NCBI RefSeq assembly: GCF_020010925.1
Contig: NZ_JAGJBZ010000001.1
Coordinates: 3,020,001-3,084,000 of the forward strand
Source of the DNA: Streptomyces griseiscabiei
Lineage (GTDB): Bacteria > Actinomycetota > Actinomycetes > Streptomycetales > Streptomycetaceae
Reading direction: 5' to 3'
Length of the DNA: 64,000 nt
Position numbers and translations under genes: made by a program. Positions within the stretch are counted from its first letter, which is position 1. The number at the start of each line of letters is the position of its first letter. The notes under the pieces were generated by a model that was given only the letters and a program-made list of their open reading frames with translations, had not been told where the DNA came from and ran no database searches. Positions 1-8,814 of this stretch are shown piece by piece.

Positions 1-102
1 CGCGATCGCGGCGGTGGCGTTGGGCAACCGGCCCACCAGCGTCCCGGCCAGCAGCCGCGCGGCGTGCCGCGTCCTGAGGATGTCGAGATATCCGGCGGCC
101 AT
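1..102 (-). CDS. MFS transporter, N-terminal fragment (cut by window edge)
   Basis: The reverse strand opens with an ATG at 100-102, preceded by a GAGAGGCAGGA ribosome site, and reads MAAGYLDILRTRHAARLLAG, continuing into TLVGRLPNATAAIA at the edge. A short soluble start, a basic patch and a G-R-L-P-N stretch are typical of the first helix of major facilitator superfamily drug or sugar transporters. Only 34 residues are visible, so the family call rests on this start and on the divergent LacI-type regulator next to it. No substrate can be inferred. Confidence 0.5.
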   Translation of the reverse strand, partial: MAAGYLDILRTRHAARLLAGTLVGRLPNATAAIA

Positions 103-137
103 GTCCTGCCTCTCGATGGGCTCCCGACGAGGGAAGT

Positions 138-149
138 GTTACGTATAAC
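138..149. promoter_or_regulatory. Candidate LacI-type operator between divergent genes
   Basis: GTTACGTATAAC has inverted GTTA/TAAC arms around a 4-bp centre. It lies between the MFS start (102) and the LacI-family start (211), the usual place for an operator that lets the regulator control itself and its neighbour. It is recognised by position and symmetry only. Confidence 0.4.
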
Positions 150-210
150 GTCGTCTTTCATACGTACCATGTGCCCTGTCCACGAGTCCAGACGAGGGAG
201 CAGGCCGACG

Positions 211-1230
211 GTGGCACGAAGCAGTACGCGCCCCACGAGCCGTGACGTCGCCCAGGCCGCCGGCGTCTCCCAGGCAGCCGTCTCCCTGGTCCTCGGCGAC
301 AAATGGCGCGGCCGGGTCTCCGAGACCACGGCCGAACGCGTCCGCGAGGCCGCCCGCGAACTGGGCTACCGGCCCAACCTCGCCGCCCGCAACCTCCGCC
401 TCGGCCGCACCCGCACCGTCCTCCTCGTCGTCCCCGCCCTCACGACCGAGTTCTTCGCTGGCGTCTACACCGGCGCCGCCCGCGTCGCCGCCCGCCACGG
501 CTTCGGCGTCGTGCTCTACCCCTCCCCCGAGGGCGTCGGCCCCGCCCGCGACCCCTTCGCCTCCGCACAGGCCGCCCTCGACGGCGTCATCGCCTCCTCC
601 ATGGCCGCCGACGCCCTCACCGCCATCCGCGGCGACCAGCTCCCCCTGGTGATGCTCGACAGCGACCCCGAAGGCAGCCTCGGCGCCGCAACCGTCAACC
701 TCGACATCCGCGACGGGGTCCGCCAGGTCGCCGAACACCTGCTCGCACTCGGCCACCGCCGCTTCCTGCACCTGGCCGCCGACATCCCCTCCTGGACCTT
801 CGACGTCCGCGCACGCGCACTGGCGACACACGTGGGCTCGATGCCGGGCACGTCCCTGCGGACGGCCGCCGCGCCGATCTCCATCGAAGGCGCCCTCGCC
901 GCGGCGGAGGCAGCCCTGTCAGGGGCCGGGGACGACGAGCGCCCCACCGCGATCGTCTGCGACGACGACAAACTGGCCGCCGGCGCCTACAAGGCCGCAC
1001 GACGCCTCGGCCTGCGCATCCCCGAGGACCTCTCCGTGACCGGCCTCGACGACCTCGCCCTCGCCACGGCACTCGACCCCGAGCTGACCACCGTACGACT
1101 CGACGCGGAACTGTTCGGCGAACGAGGCATGGCAGCCCTGCTGGCCGTCCTGGAGGGACGTACACCGGTGGAGGGGGACATCCCCGTGGAACTGGTGGCA
1201 CGCGGCTCCACCGCACGACCAGGAAGCTGA
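211..1230 (+). CDS. LacI-family transcriptional regulator
   Basis: A 339-aa DNA-binding repressor. An N-terminal helix-turn-helix (about residues 7-55, including SRDVAQAAGVSQAAVSLVLG and ARELGYRPN) is followed by a periplasmic-binding-protein-like sensor domain with the hinge LRLGRTRTVLLVVPAL, an FFAGVYTGA segment and the late DDLALATALDPELTTV motif. The GTG at 211 is preferred over the upstream in-frame ATG at 64 because GAGGGAG lies about ten bases before it and family homology starts there. It diverges from a partial MFS transporter, probably its target. The effector, likely a sugar or nucleoside, cannot be read from sequence. Confidence 0.9.
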   Translation: MARSSTRPTSRDVAQAAGVSQAAVSLVLGDKWRGRVSETTAERVREAARELGYRPNLAARNLRLGRTRTVLLVVPALTTEFFAGVYTGAARVAARHGFGVVLYPSPEGVGPARDPFASAQAALDGVIASSMAADALTAIRGDQLPLVMLDSDPEGSLGAATVNLDIRDGVRQVAEHLLALGHRRFLHLAADIPSWTFDVRARALATHVGSMPGTSLRTAAAPISIEGALAAAEAALSGAGDDERPTAIVCDDDKLAAGAYKAARRLGLRIPEDLSVTGLDDLALATALDPELTTVRLDAELFGERGMAALLAVLEGRTPVEGDIPVELVARGSTARPGS

Positions 1231-1238
1231 GAAACGCC

Positions 1239-1271
1239 GTGCGCCCCGGCCTCGCGTCGGCCGGGGCGCAC
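1239..1271. terminator. Bidirectional terminator hairpin between LacI gene and prcA
   Basis: Perfect 13-bp arms (GTGCGCCCCGGCC and its complement) enclose a 7-base loop. The hairpin lies between the convergent ends of the LacI gene (stop at 1230) and prcA (stop at 1312). Confidence 0.75.
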
Positions 1272-1311
1272 TACGGACTACAGGAAACGGGCCGTACCGG
1301 CCCCGCCGCCC

Positions 1312-2055
1312 CTACTCGTCCTCCTCCTCGGCGCTCTCCGCCTCCGTGGCCGCGCCACCCGCCTCCAGCAGCCGGTCGAGCTGCCGGCCCACGATGCGCT
1401 TGAACTTGCGCTGCTGCGGACGCGTACGGTCCAGCACCGCCACCTCCAGCCGCTCGGCGGGGATCTCCCGCTGCGTGCCGTTGGTGTCACGGGACAGGGC
1501 CTGCACGGCGAGCTTCAGCGCCTCCGCCAGGGACATGCCGTCCTGATGACGCTGGTCCAGATAGGTGCTGATCTGCTCGGCGTTACCACCGACCGCCACC
1601 GAGCCGTGCTCGTCCACGATCGAACCGTCGTGCGGCAGCCGGTAGATCTGGTCGCCCTCGGGGGTCTCCCCCACCTCGGCCACGACCAGCTCCACCTCAT
1701 ACGGCTTCTCGGCCGCCGAGGAGAAGATCGTGCCCAGCGTCTGCGCGTAGACGTTCGCCAGACCACGGGCGGTCACGTCGTCACGGTCGTAGGTGTAACC
1801 ACGGAGATCGGCGTACCGCACACCGCCGATCCGCAGGTTCTCGTACTCGTTGTACTTACCGGCGGCGGCGAAACCGATCCGGTCGTAGATCTCGCTGAAC
1901 TTGTGCAGCGCGCGGGACGGGTTCTCGCCGACGAACACGATGCCGTCGGCGTACTGCAGCACGACGAGGCTGCGACCACGGGCGATGCCCTTGCGGGCGT
2001 ACTCCGCCCGGTCGGCCATCGCCTGCTGGGGTGAGACATAGAACGGAGTCGACAC
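1312..2055 (-). CDS. prcA: 20S proteasome alpha subunit
   Basis: A 247-aa subunit forming the outer, gating rings of the bacterial 20S proteasome; it docks the ATPase ring and is not itself proteolytic. The N-terminus [23 protein letters not shown] carries the family's gating segment and helix H0 ([18 protein letters not shown]), followed by [19 protein letters not shown] and [15 protein letters not shown], all characteristic of actinobacterial PrcA. The C-terminus is an acidic low-complexity tail ([10 protein letters not shown]). The gene follows prcB by 154 bases measured start to stop-side spacing of about 70 bases, and ends at a strong hairpin, so it is the last gene of the pup-prcB-prcA unit. 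Confidence 0.97.
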   Translation of the reverse strand: MSTPFYVSPQQAMADRAEYARKGIARGRSLVVLQYADGIVFVGENPSRALHKFSEIYDRIGFAAAGKYNEYENLRIGGVRYADLRGYTYDRDDVTARGLANVYAQTLGTIFSSAAEKPYEVELVVAEVGETPEGDQIYRLPHDGSIVDEHGSVAVGGNAEQISTYLDQRHQDGMSLAEALKLAVQALSRDTNGTQREIPAERLEVAVLDRTRPQQRKFKRIVGRQLDRLLEAGGAATEAESAEEEDE

Positions 2056-2125
2056 CGGTTATCCGTCCCTTTCTGTCGAAGTCACTGGATCACCTTGATA
2101 AGGGGGCCGTCGCGGGCCGGACCGG

Positions 2126-2971
2126 CTAGAGCAGCGCGGCCCGGGGACCGTCCGGCTGCTCCAGACGGCGTTCCAGGATCGAACGGGCGATCGCGGAGGA
2201 CTCCTCGTCGGTGAGCCGGCGGAAGCCGTCATCGGTGATCACGGTGACGATGGGGTAGATCCGGCGGGCCACATCGGGACCACCGGTCGCCGAGTCGTCG
2301 TCCGCCGCGTCGTAGAGGGCCTGGATCACCAGGGTCGTGGCCTCGTCCTCGGAGAGGTCGGCGCGGAACAGCTTCTTCATCGCGCCGCGCGCGAAGATCG
2401 AACCCGAACCGGTGGCCGCGTAGCCGCTCTCCTCGGAACGGCCGCCCGTCACGTCGTAGGAGAAGATGCGGCCCTTCTCCCGGTCCACGTCGTAACCGGC
2501 GAAGAGCGGGACGACCGCCAGCCCCTGCATGGCCATGCCCAGGTTGGAACGGATCATGGTGGAGAGCCGGTTCGCCTTGCCCTCCAGGGAGAGCTGCGCG
2601 CCCTCGACCTTCTCGAAGTGCTCCAGCTCCAGCTGGAACAGCTTGACCATCTCCACGGCCAGACCGGCGGTGCCGGCGATCCCGACGGCCGAGTACTCGT
2701 CGGCGGGGAACACCTTCTCGATGTCCCGCTGCGCGATCATGTTCCCCATCGTGGCCCGTCGGTCACCGGCGAGCACCACACCACCGGGGAACGTCACGGC
2801 CACGATCGTCGTGCCGTGCGGAGCCTCGATCACGCCCTGGGTCGGCGGCAACTGCCGCTTGCCGGGCAGCAGCTCCGGCTGATGGTCCGACAGGAAGTCC
2901 ATGAAGGACGACGACCCAGGCGTCAGGAAGGCAGCTGGTAGACGCCCGGTGCTACGAGTGTTGGCTTCCAC
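2126..2971 (-). CDS. prcB: 20S proteasome beta subunit
   Basis: A 281-aa catalytic subunit of the proteasome. The mature N-terminal nucleophile is Thr54 in [12 protein letters not shown], so a 53-residue propeptide is removed during assembly. [14 protein letters not shown] and [10 protein letters not shown] are conserved beta-subunit segments. The GTG at 2971 was chosen because AAGGAAA lies 5-10 bases upstream and the protein then begins [11 protein letters not shown], as in Streptomyces PrcB. A longer in-frame extension to 3058 overlaps the upstream gene and lacks family similarity. The first 49 bases overlap the end of the endonuclease VII-like gene, implying translational coupling. Confidence 0.96.
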   Translation of the reverse strand: MEANTRSTGRLPAAFLTPGSSSFMDFLSDHQPELLPGKRQLPPTQGVIEAPHGTTIVAVTFPGGVVLAGDRRATMGNMIAQRDIEKVFPADEYSAVGIAGTAGLAVEMVKLFQLELEHFEKVEGAQLSLEGKANRLSTMIRSNLGMAMQGLAVVPLFAGYDVDREKGRIFSYDVTGGRSEESGYAATGSGSIFARGAMKKLFRADLSEDEATTLVIQALYDAADDDSATGGPDVARRIYPIVTVITDDGFRRLTDEESSAIARSILERRLEQPDGPRAALL

Positions 2972-3429
2972 GCGTTTCCTTCCAGGTAGTCGGCAGCTCG
3001 GTTCATCGCGTCGGGGTCGTCCCTCAACAGACCGAGGCCTGAATTGCAGTTGAAGCACAGTACGCCTCGGACCCTACCCGTCTTGTGGCAGTGATCCACA
3101 TGCACAGCCGGGGCCGACAGACAGATACAGCGGACGCCCCCTTGGGAGGCGATCAACTCATCGCGTCCTGCTTCGGTGGGGCCGTACTTACGCCGAAGAT
3201 GCTCACCAGGCCGAGCCGCCATCCTGCACGCCTTACAGCGACCGGCGAACCCGTCGCGCTTTCGGTGCCACTCGCTGTACGGCTTCACTTGGCCGCACCC
3301 ATGGTTGCTCGCGCAGTCCCGGCAATGGCGCTGCAGACCGTCCAGATTCGACCGCCTACGAGCGAACGCTGCGTACGGTTTGAACTCCCCGCACCGTACG
3401 CAGCGCTTCGCGTATTCTTCGCTTTCCAT
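2923..3429 (-). CDS. Endonuclease VII-like HNH-type protein within the proteasome operon
   Basis: A 168-aa protein with the recombination endonuclease VII fold signature: [18 protein letters not shown] followed by [14 protein letters not shown], i.e. two CxC/CxxC zinc ligand pairs around the HxDHCH catalytic segment. Two earlier CxxC pairs ([18 protein letters not shown]) and CKACRM add one or two zinc ribbons, an N-terminal arrangement common in phage-type members. The ATG at 3429 has GGGGG about 8 bases upstream; a TTG at 3447 is possible. It sits between pup and prcB and overlaps prcB by 49 bases. Its codons are markedly richer in A/T third positions (GAA, AAT, CAT, GTA, TTG) than the flanking genes. 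A role in protein degradation is unknown. Confidence 0.85.
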   Translation of the reverse strand: MESEEYAKRCVRCGEFKPYAAFARRRSNLDGLQRHCRDCASNHGCGQVKPYSEWHRKRDGFAGRCKACRMAARPGEHLRRKYGPTEAGRDELIASQGGVRCICLSAPAVHVDHCHKTGRVRGVLCFNCNSGLGLLRDDPDAMNRAADYLEGNAWKPTLVAPGVYQLPS

Positions 3430-3462
3430 CCGGAGCGACCCCCGCAACCTTCGATTCGAAGG

Positions 3463-3678
3463 CTACTCGCCGCCCTTCTGAACGAATGACCGAACGAAGT
3501 CCTCGGCGTTCTCTTCGAGCACATCATCGATTTCGTCGAGCACGGAGTCCACGTCGTCGCTCAGCTTCTCCTGCCGCTCCTTGAGGTCCTCCGATGCCTG
3601 CGCCTCCGGCGCCGCCTCGGTCTCCTCGGTGGAACGGGTGGCCTTCTGCTGGCCGCCGCCGGTGTCCTTGGTCGCCAT
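3463..3678 (-). CDS. pup: Prokaryotic ubiquitin-like protein Pup
   Basis: A 71-aa intrinsically disordered tag that is ligated to lysines of target proteins and recognised by the ARC/Mpa coiled coil. Visible features are the polar N-terminus MATKDTGGGQQKATR, the helical core ASEDLKERQEKLSDDVDSV and the C-terminus FVQKGGE. The last residue is Glu rather than Gln, so the ligation-ready form is encoded directly and no deamidation by Dop is required. The ATG at 3678 follows GGGGTGTGAG. The endonuclease VII-like gene starts 33 bases downstream, so the two are probably co-transcribed. Confidence 0.97.
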   Translation of the reverse strand: MATKDTGGGQQKATRSTEETEAAPEAQASEDLKERQEKLSDDVDSVLDEIDDVLEENAEDFVRSFVQKGGE

Positions 3679-3781
3679 AACGCTCACACCCCGCTCTGTT
3701 GCCCGACATGGTCGGCAGGTCGGCATTCCTGCCGATCGGTGATGATCAGACCCTACAAGCCGGGTCTGACATTGGCCCTGT

Positions 3782-3837
3782 TGTTTCCACAACGTCCGGG
3801 GACCACCTCGATGATTCCCGGACGGCGCTGTTTCCAC
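3782..3837. promoter_or_regulatory. Inverted repeat flanked by direct repeats in the dop-pup spacer
   Basis: In the 190-base gap between dop and pup, 8-bp arms CGTCCGGG (3793-3800) and CCCGGACG (3817-3824) are flanked by two copies of TGTTTCCAC (3782-3790 and 3829-3837). The set could be a protein-binding site in front of pup or a transcript hairpin. No convincing -10/-35 pair was identified. Confidence 0.35.
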
Positions 3838-3868
3838 CCTGCCCGGCTGATCACGATTGAAGCCTGAT

Positions 3869-5380
3869 TCAGTGGCCCGACAGGACCCTGACCAGGTCTT
3901 CTGCCGTACGGCAGCGGTCCAGGAGCTCCTTGACGTGATTTCGCGTTCCGCGAAGCGGTTCGAGGGTTGGGACGCGCTGGAGCGAGTCCCGGCCCGGGAG
4001 GTCGAAGATCACGGAGTCCCAGGAGGCGGCCGCGACGTCGTCGGCGTACTGCTCCAGACAGCGACCGCGGAAGTACGCACGGGTGTCCTCCGGCGGCTTC
4101 GTACGGGCCTCGTCGACGCCCTGCTCGGTCAGCAGCCGCTTCATCTTGCCGCGGGCCACCAGACGGTTGTAGAGGCCCTTCTCGGCGCGTACGTCGGCGT
4201 ACTGGAGGTCGACGAGGTGGAGGCGGGCGGCGTCCCAGTCGAGGCCGTCACGGCGCCGGTAGCCCTCCATCAGCTCCCGCTTGGCGACCCAGTCCAGCTC
4301 TCCGGAGAGGCTCATCGGGTCGTTCTCCAGGCGGTTGAGGGTGTCCTCCCACCGGGTCAGGACGTCCTTGGTCTGGTCGTCCGCGTCGGCCCCGAACCGC
4401 TCCTCCACGTATTTGCGCGACAGCTCGTAGTACTCCATCTGGAGCTGTACGGCGGTCAGGGTGCGTCCGCTGCGGAGGGTGACGAGGCGTTGCAGGGTCG
4501 GGTCGTGGGAGACCTGGTGGAGGGTGCGGACGGGCTGGTCCACGGCCAGGTCGACCGCGATGAAGCCGTCCTCGATCATGGACAGGACCAGGGCCGTGGT
4601 GCCCAGCTTCAGATAGGTCGAGATCTCGGAGAGGTTCGCGTCGCCGATGATCACATGGAGGCGGCGGTATTTCTCCGCGTCGGCGTGGGGTTCGTCGCGG
4701 GTGTTGATGATGGGGCGCTTCAGCGTCGTCTCCAGGCCGACTTCCACCTCGAAGTAGTCGGCGCGCTGGCTGAGCTGGAAGCCGTGTTCGTGGCCGTCCT
4801 GGCCGATGCCGACGCGTCCGGCGCCGGCGAAGACCTGGCGGGAGACGAAGAAGGGGGTCAGGTGGCGCACGATGTCGGAGAAGGCGGTCTCCCGCTTCAT
4901 CAGGTAGTTCTCGTGCGTGCCGTAGGAGGCGCCCTTGTTGTCGGTGTTGTTCTTGTAGAGGTGGATCGGCTGGGCGCCGGGGAGCTGGGCGGCGCGTTCG
5001 GCGGCTTCGGCCATGATGCGTTCGCCGGCCTTGTCCCAGAGGACGGCGTCGAGGGGGTTGGTGACCTCGGGGGCGCTGTATTCGGGGTGGGCGTGGTCGA
5101 CGTAGAGCCGCGCGCCGTTGGTGAGGATGACATTGGCGAGGCCGATGTCCTCGTCGGTGAGCTGGCTGGAGTCGGCGGACTCGCGGGCGAGGTCGAAGCC
5201 CCGTGCGTCCCGCAGCGGGTTCTCCTCCTCGAAGTCCCAGCGGGCCCGGCGGGCCCGGTGCATCGCCGCTGCGTAGGCGTTGACGATCTGGGACGAGGTG
5301 AGCATGGCATTGGCATTGGGGTGGCCGGGGACGGAGATCCCGTACTCCGTCTCGATGCCCATTACTCGCCGTACGGTCAT
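3869..5380 (-). CDS. dop: Depupylase/Pup deamidase
   Basis: A 503-aa carboxylate-amine-ligase-fold enzyme that removes Pup from substrates and can deamidate Gln-ending Pup. The ATP/Mg-binding start [10 protein letters not shown] (residues 6-15) is shared with PafA. The insertion [30 protein letters not shown] and [19 protein letters not shown] distinguish Dop from the ligase. [19 protein letters not shown] is another Dop block. The ATG at 5380 follows AAGGAGGGCCGC. As Pup here already ends in Glu, depupylation is probably its main activity. The partner ligase PafA is not inside the window; it may lie beyond the left edge. Confidence 0.95.
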   Translation of the reverse strand: MTVRRVMGIETEYGISVPGHPNANAMLTSSQIVNAYAAAMHRARRARWDFEEENPLRDARGFDLARESADSSQLTDEDIGLANVILTNGARLYVDHAHPEYSAPEVTNPLDAVLWDKAGERIMAEAAERAAQLPGAQPIHLYKNNTDNKGASYGTHENYLMKRETAFSDIVRHLTPFFVSRQVFAGAGRVGIGQDGHEHGFQLSQRADYFEVEVGLETTLKRPIINTRDEPHADAEKYRRLHVIIGDANLSEISTYLKLGTTALVLSMIEDGFIAVDLAVDQPVRTLHQVSHDPTLQRLVTLRSGRTLTAVQLQMEYYELSRKYVEERFGADADDQTKDVLTRWEDTLNRLENDPMSLSGELDWVAKRELMEGYRRRDGLDWDAARLHLVDLQYADVRAEKGLYNRLVARGKMKRLLTEQGVDEARTKPPEDTRAYFRGRCLEQYADDVAAASWDSVIFDLPGRDSLQRVPTLEPLRGTRNHVKELLDRCRTAEDLVRVLSGH

Positions 5381-5580
5381 GCGGCCCTCCTTGCCCGGCG
5401 GCGCCCTCGGTCGGGGACGCTGCTCAAGTACCGCTGGCGCTCCGGTGCGTGTGCGGTGCCCGTCCCCGCACTGCGCGACTCGGCGGTACGAAAGAGCCTA
5501 GAACGGCTCTGCGCTGGTGGGGAGATCATTTGCGTCATTGCCTTGCTCCGGCCTGTACCCGATTGGACGGGGAAAGCAGT

Positions 5581-5615
5581 CGGCTGCGGGTACCCCTTGT
5601 GGGCACCCGCAGCCG
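5581..5615 (-). terminator. Terminator hairpin after arc
   Basis: Perfect 11-bp arms (CGGCTGCGGGT and complement) lie ten bases past the arc stop codon. They separate arc from dop, so dop probably has its own promoter in 5381-5580. Confidence 0.65.
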
Positions 5616-5624
5616 CCCTGTCTT

Positions 5625-7391
5625 TTACAGGTACTGTCCGGTGTTCGCCACCGTGTCGATGGAGCGTCCGGTGTCGGCGCCCTGCTTTCCGGTGATCAGG
5701 GTACGGATGTAGACGATCCGCTCGCCCTTCTTTCCGGAGATTCGGGCCCAGTCGTCCGGGTTGGTGGTGTTGGGCAGGTCCTCGTTCTCCTTGAACTCGT
5801 CCACGCAGGCCTGGAGGAGGTGGGAGACGCGGAGGCCCTTCTGGTTCTTGTCGAGGAAGTCCTTGATGGCCATTTTCTTGGCGCGGCCGACGATGTTCTC
5901 GATCATGGCGCCGGAGTTGAAGTCCTTGAAGTAGAGGACTTCCTTGTCTCCGTTGGCGTAGGTGACTTCCAGGAAGCGGTTTTCCTCGGATTCGGCGTAC
6001 ATGTGTTCCACTGCCGTCTGGATCATGCTCTGGACGGTGGTGGCCTTGGAGCCGCCGTGCTCGCCGACGTCGTCCGTGTGGAGCGGAAGGCGTTCGGTGA
6101 GGTACTTCTGGAAGATGTCCTTGGCCGCTTCGGCGTCCGGACGCTCGATCTTGATCTTCACGTCGAGCCGGCCGGGGCGCAGGATGGCGGGGTCGATCAT
6201 GTCCTCACGGTTGGAGGCGCCGATCACGACCACGTTCTCCAGGCCTTCCACACCGTCGATCTCGGCGAGCAGCTGGGGGACGATGGTGTTCTCCACGTCC
6301 GAGCTGACACCGGAGCCGCGGGTGCGGAAGAGGGATTCCATCTCGTCGAAGAAGACGATGACGGGGGTGCCCTCGCTGGCCTTCTCCCTCGCACGCTGGA
6401 AGACGAGGCGGATCTGCCGCTCGGTCTCGCCGACGTACTTGTTGAGGAGTTCGGGGCCCTTGATGTTGAGGAAGAAGCTCTTGCCCTGGGCCTGGCCGGT
6501 GACTTCGGCGACCTTCTTGGCCAGGGAGTTGGCCACGGCCTTGGCGATGAGCGTCTTGCCGCATCCGGGGGGTCCGTAGAGCAGGACGCCCTTGGGCGGA
6601 CGCAGTTCGTGCTCCTTGAACAGGTCCGGGTAGAGGTAGGGGAGCTCGACCGCGTCGCGGATCATCTCGATCTGGTTGCCGAGGCCACCGATCTGCTCGT
6701 ACCCGATGTCGGGGACCTCTTCGAGGACGAGTTCCTCGACCTCGCTCTTCGGAACGACCTCGTAGACATAGCCGGAGCGGGGTTCGAGAAGGAGGGCGTC
6801 GCCGGGGCGGATGGTGATGTCCAGCAGCGGCTCGGCGAGCCGCACCACCCGCTCCTCGTCGGTGTGTCCCTGTACCAGTGCGCGCTCGCCGTCCTCGAGG
6901 ATCTCCTTGAGGGTGACGATGTCACCGACGCTCTCGAACTCCATGGCCTCGACCACGTTGAGCGCTTCGTTGAGCATGACCTCCTGGCCGCGCCGGAGGT
7001 CTTCCAGGTCGACGCTGGGGCTGACGTTCACGCGGAGCTTTCGGCCTCCGGTGAAGATGTCGGCCGTGCCGTCCTCGTTCGCCGTGAGGAAGACACCGAA
7101 GCCGGCCGGGGGCTGTGCGAGCCGGTCGACTTCCTCCTTGAGGGCCACGATCTGGTCGCGGGCCTCACGGAGTGTGTTGGCGAGCCGCTCGTTCTGAGCG
7201 GACACGCCGGCCAGGTTGGTCTGCAGCTCGACGATCCGCTCTTCGAGAATCCTCGTGTGTCGCGGAGAGTCGGCGAGCTTGCGCCGCAGGACGGCGATCT
7301 CCTGCTCAAGGTAGGCAATCTGCCCGGCCGGGTCGTCGGACCCTCGTCCCGGGCGGATGCCGCGGTTCATGTCGTCGTCGTGGGCTGCCAC
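5625..7391 (-). CDS. arc: Proteasome-activating AAA ATPase ARC/Mpa
   Basis: A 588-aa hexameric unfoldase that binds pupylated proteins and feeds them into the 20S core. Residues about 23-93 form the Pup-binding coiled coil, followed by two OB folds (about 95-225) and one AAA module with Walker A GPPGCGKT (273-280), Walker B VIVFFDE (344-350) and [19 protein letters not shown]. The extreme C-terminus NTGQYL carries the penultimate Tyr motif that docks into PrcA pockets. The GTG at 7391 is preferred because GGAGGAGGTGAGG lies just upstream; a TTG 18 bases earlier would sit on that ribosome site. A hairpin follows the stop, and the ferredoxin gene diverges. Confidence 0.97.
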   Translation of the reverse strand: MAAHDDDMNRGIRPGRGSDDPAGQIAYLEQEIAVLRRKLADSPRHTRILEERIVELQTNLAGVSAQNERLANTLREARDQIVALKEEVDRLAQPPAGFGVFLTANEDGTADIFTGGRKLRVNVSPSVDLEDLRRGQEVMLNEALNVVEAMEFESVGDIVTLKEILEDGERALVQGHTDEERVVRLAEPLLDITIRPGDALLLEPRSGYVYEVVPKSEVEELVLEEVPDIGYEQIGGLGNQIEMIRDAVELPYLYPDLFKEHELRPPKGVLLYGPPGCGKTLIAKAVANSLAKKVAEVTGQAQGKSFFLNIKGPELLNKYVGETERQIRLVFQRAREKASEGTPVIVFFDEMESLFRTRGSGVSSDVENTIVPQLLAEIDGVEGLENVVVIGASNREDMIDPAILRPGRLDVKIKIERPDAEAAKDIFQKYLTERLPLHTDDVGEHGGSKATTVQSMIQTAVEHMYAESEENRFLEVTYANGDKEVLYFKDFNSGAMIENIVGRAKKMAIKDFLDKNQKGLRVSHLLQACVDEFKENEDLPNTTNPDDWARISGKKGERIVYIRTLITGKQGADTGRSIDTVANTGQYL

Positions 7392-7647
7392 GGTCCTCAC
7401 CTCCTCCAAGGGGAGCTGGACGCTTCCAGACCCTACCTGGGTGGGTGTCGATTGAAACCCCTAGATCACAAAGACGGTCGGGGTGTGTCCGATCTTCACC
7501 CTTGCGCTCTCCCTCACGCCAGGGGAATACCCACCGAACATGATTGGGAAGCCGCCCCGGGTAGGGTCGAAGTGTTCAACACCCGTCAGAGCCTGCATCG
7601 TTCCCGACCGGCTCGGCGGATGATCGGCGAACGGGGCGGCGGGAGAG

Positions 7648-7953
7648 ATGAGCGTGCAGCAGGAGGCCGGGGCCGTGGGCGAGGCGCTGGAGGTCTGGAT
7701 CGACCAGGACCTCTGTACCGGCGACGGTATCTGCGTCCAGTACGCGCCGGAGGTGTTCGAGCTGGACATCGACGGGCTGGCCTATGTGAAGAGCCCGGGG
7801 GACGAGTTGTTGCAGGCCCCGGGGGCCACAACGCCCGTTCCGCTGCCGCTTCTCACGGATGTGGTGGACTCCGCGAAGGAATGTCCGGGCGAGTGCATCC
7901 ATGTACGGCGCGTTTCGGACAGGGTCGAGGTCTTCGGACCTGACGCGGAGTGA
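7648..7953 (+). CDS. Small [3Fe-4S]-type ferredoxin
   Basis: A 101-aa acidic electron carrier. IDQDLCTGDGICVQYAPEVFEL and later SAKECPGECIHV give the three-cysteine pattern C-x5-C...C-P typical of actinobacterial 3Fe-4S ferredoxins that serve cytochromes P450 or reductases. An extra Cys lies in CPGEC. The ATG at 7648 is very close to GGGAGAG; the GTG at 7654 has better spacing and may be the real start. It diverges from arc across about 256 bases that hold both promoters. A ferredoxin next to the proteasome ATPase is recurrent in actinomycetes, but no partner enzyme is encoded here. Confidence 0.85.
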   Translation: MSVQQEAGAVGEALEVWIDQDLCTGDGICVQYAPEVFELDIDGLAYVKSPGDELLQAPGATTPVPLPLLTDVVDSAKECPGECIHVRRVSDRVEVFGPDAE

Positions 7954-8043
7954 CCCGGCGGGCACTCCGCGTGACCGTCTGTCTGCTTTCTCACACCGTG
8001 TTTGCCGGGTGATCACTTCCCGTTCGCCCGGGGGCGGGCGGTG

Positions 8044-8619
8044 TCAGACGCTTTGTTCCCCGGCGGGTGTGGAGCGTACGAACGCCCCGTTCCTCCACTG
8101 CCACTTGACGGGGTCGGTGACGTCCGGGCAGCAGTTGGGCACCTCGGGCGACGAGTAGCCGTGCAGGGTGGCGGTGACGACGGCGTCACGGACGGCGAAG
8201 TCGGAGACGGTCGTGCGGTCCTTGGGGTTCACCAGGGTGGCGACGACCCGGGGCCGGGCGGCGTCGGTGGAGCGGGTGAGGACGTACACGGCGTCGGGCG
8301 GGGTGCCCATGCTGGCGTCGCAGTGCACGACGGCGACCGTCTCGGGGCGGCCGTCGCCGTCGAGGTCTCCGGAGGCCTTCTTCTTCACGACGACGCCGAC
8401 GGGTCCGCAGTCGAGCGGGAGGTCGACCTCGGCGGGGTCGGGGGCCGCCACGATCGCGGGGGCCGGGTCCGCCTTGGTGACGGGCTGGGCCGCTCTCGCC
8501 GCGTCGGGCTGGAGGGCGGACGACAGGGCGACGACGCCGGCGAGGGCGGTGGCCGTGGCGAGCCAGTGGATGGGGCGGGTGTGCGTGTGTGCCAGTTCCG
8601 GGACGGCGGATTGCTGCAC
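8044..8619 (-). CDS. Secreted protein of unknown function
   Basis: A 191-aa product with a hydrophobic stretch near residues 17-34 (WLATATALAGVVALSSAL) and an ARAAQ cleavage-like site, so it is probably exported. The mature part contains SGDLDGDGRPETVAVVHC, an FG-GAP/dockerin-like calcium loop, and two further cysteines (PNCCPDV). The GTG at 8619 follows AGGAG with 8-9 bases of spacing, while a longer upstream extension lacks a ribosome site. It stands alone between the ferredoxin gene (convergent) and trmI. No enzymatic motif was recognised. Confidence 0.7.
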   Translation of the reverse strand: MQQSAVPELAHTHTRPIHWLATATALAGVVALSSALQPDAARAAQPVTKADPAPAIVAAPDPAEVDLPLDCGPVGVVVKKKASGDLDGDGRPETVAVVHCDASMGTPPDAVYVLTRSTDAARPRVVATLVNPKDRTTVSDFAVRDAVVTATLHGYSSPEVPNCCPDVTDPVKWQWRNGAFVRSTPAGEQSV

Positions 8620-8746
8620 TAGGAGCGTCTCCTGAGGGTGCTGTGCCGGTTGGGATGACCCGCATGGTGCCACACGTCACAGTGGGGTGGAACGGCGGGG
8701 TGCGTGGTTCCTGAAGCTTTTCGGTGGCGCGTCAACGGGGAAGCGC

Positions 8747-8786
8747 CGTGGCCGAGTTCCCGGGCGCTGCGGGGAACTCGGCCACG
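8747..8786. terminator. Terminator hairpin after trmI
   Basis: Perfect 15-bp arms (CGTGGCCGAGTTCCC and complement) with a 10-base loop lie 29 bases downstream of the trmI stop on the minus strand. The rest of 8620-8814 shows nothing else recognisable. Confidence 0.75.
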
Positions 8787-8814
8787 TCAAGGGCGCGTTC
8801 GTCGTACGTCGGTG

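Noticed and set aside
2972..3058. Longer prcB with 29 extra N-terminal residues
   Set aside because: The extension overlaps the endonuclease VII-like gene, lacks a ribosome site and does not resemble PrcB propeptides. GTG at 2971 has AAGGAAA in place.
7392..7647. Promoters for arc and the ferredoxin gene based on TAGGGT hexamers
   Set aside because: TAGGGT occurs on both strands but no -35 hexamer has acceptable spacing, so no promoter is called.
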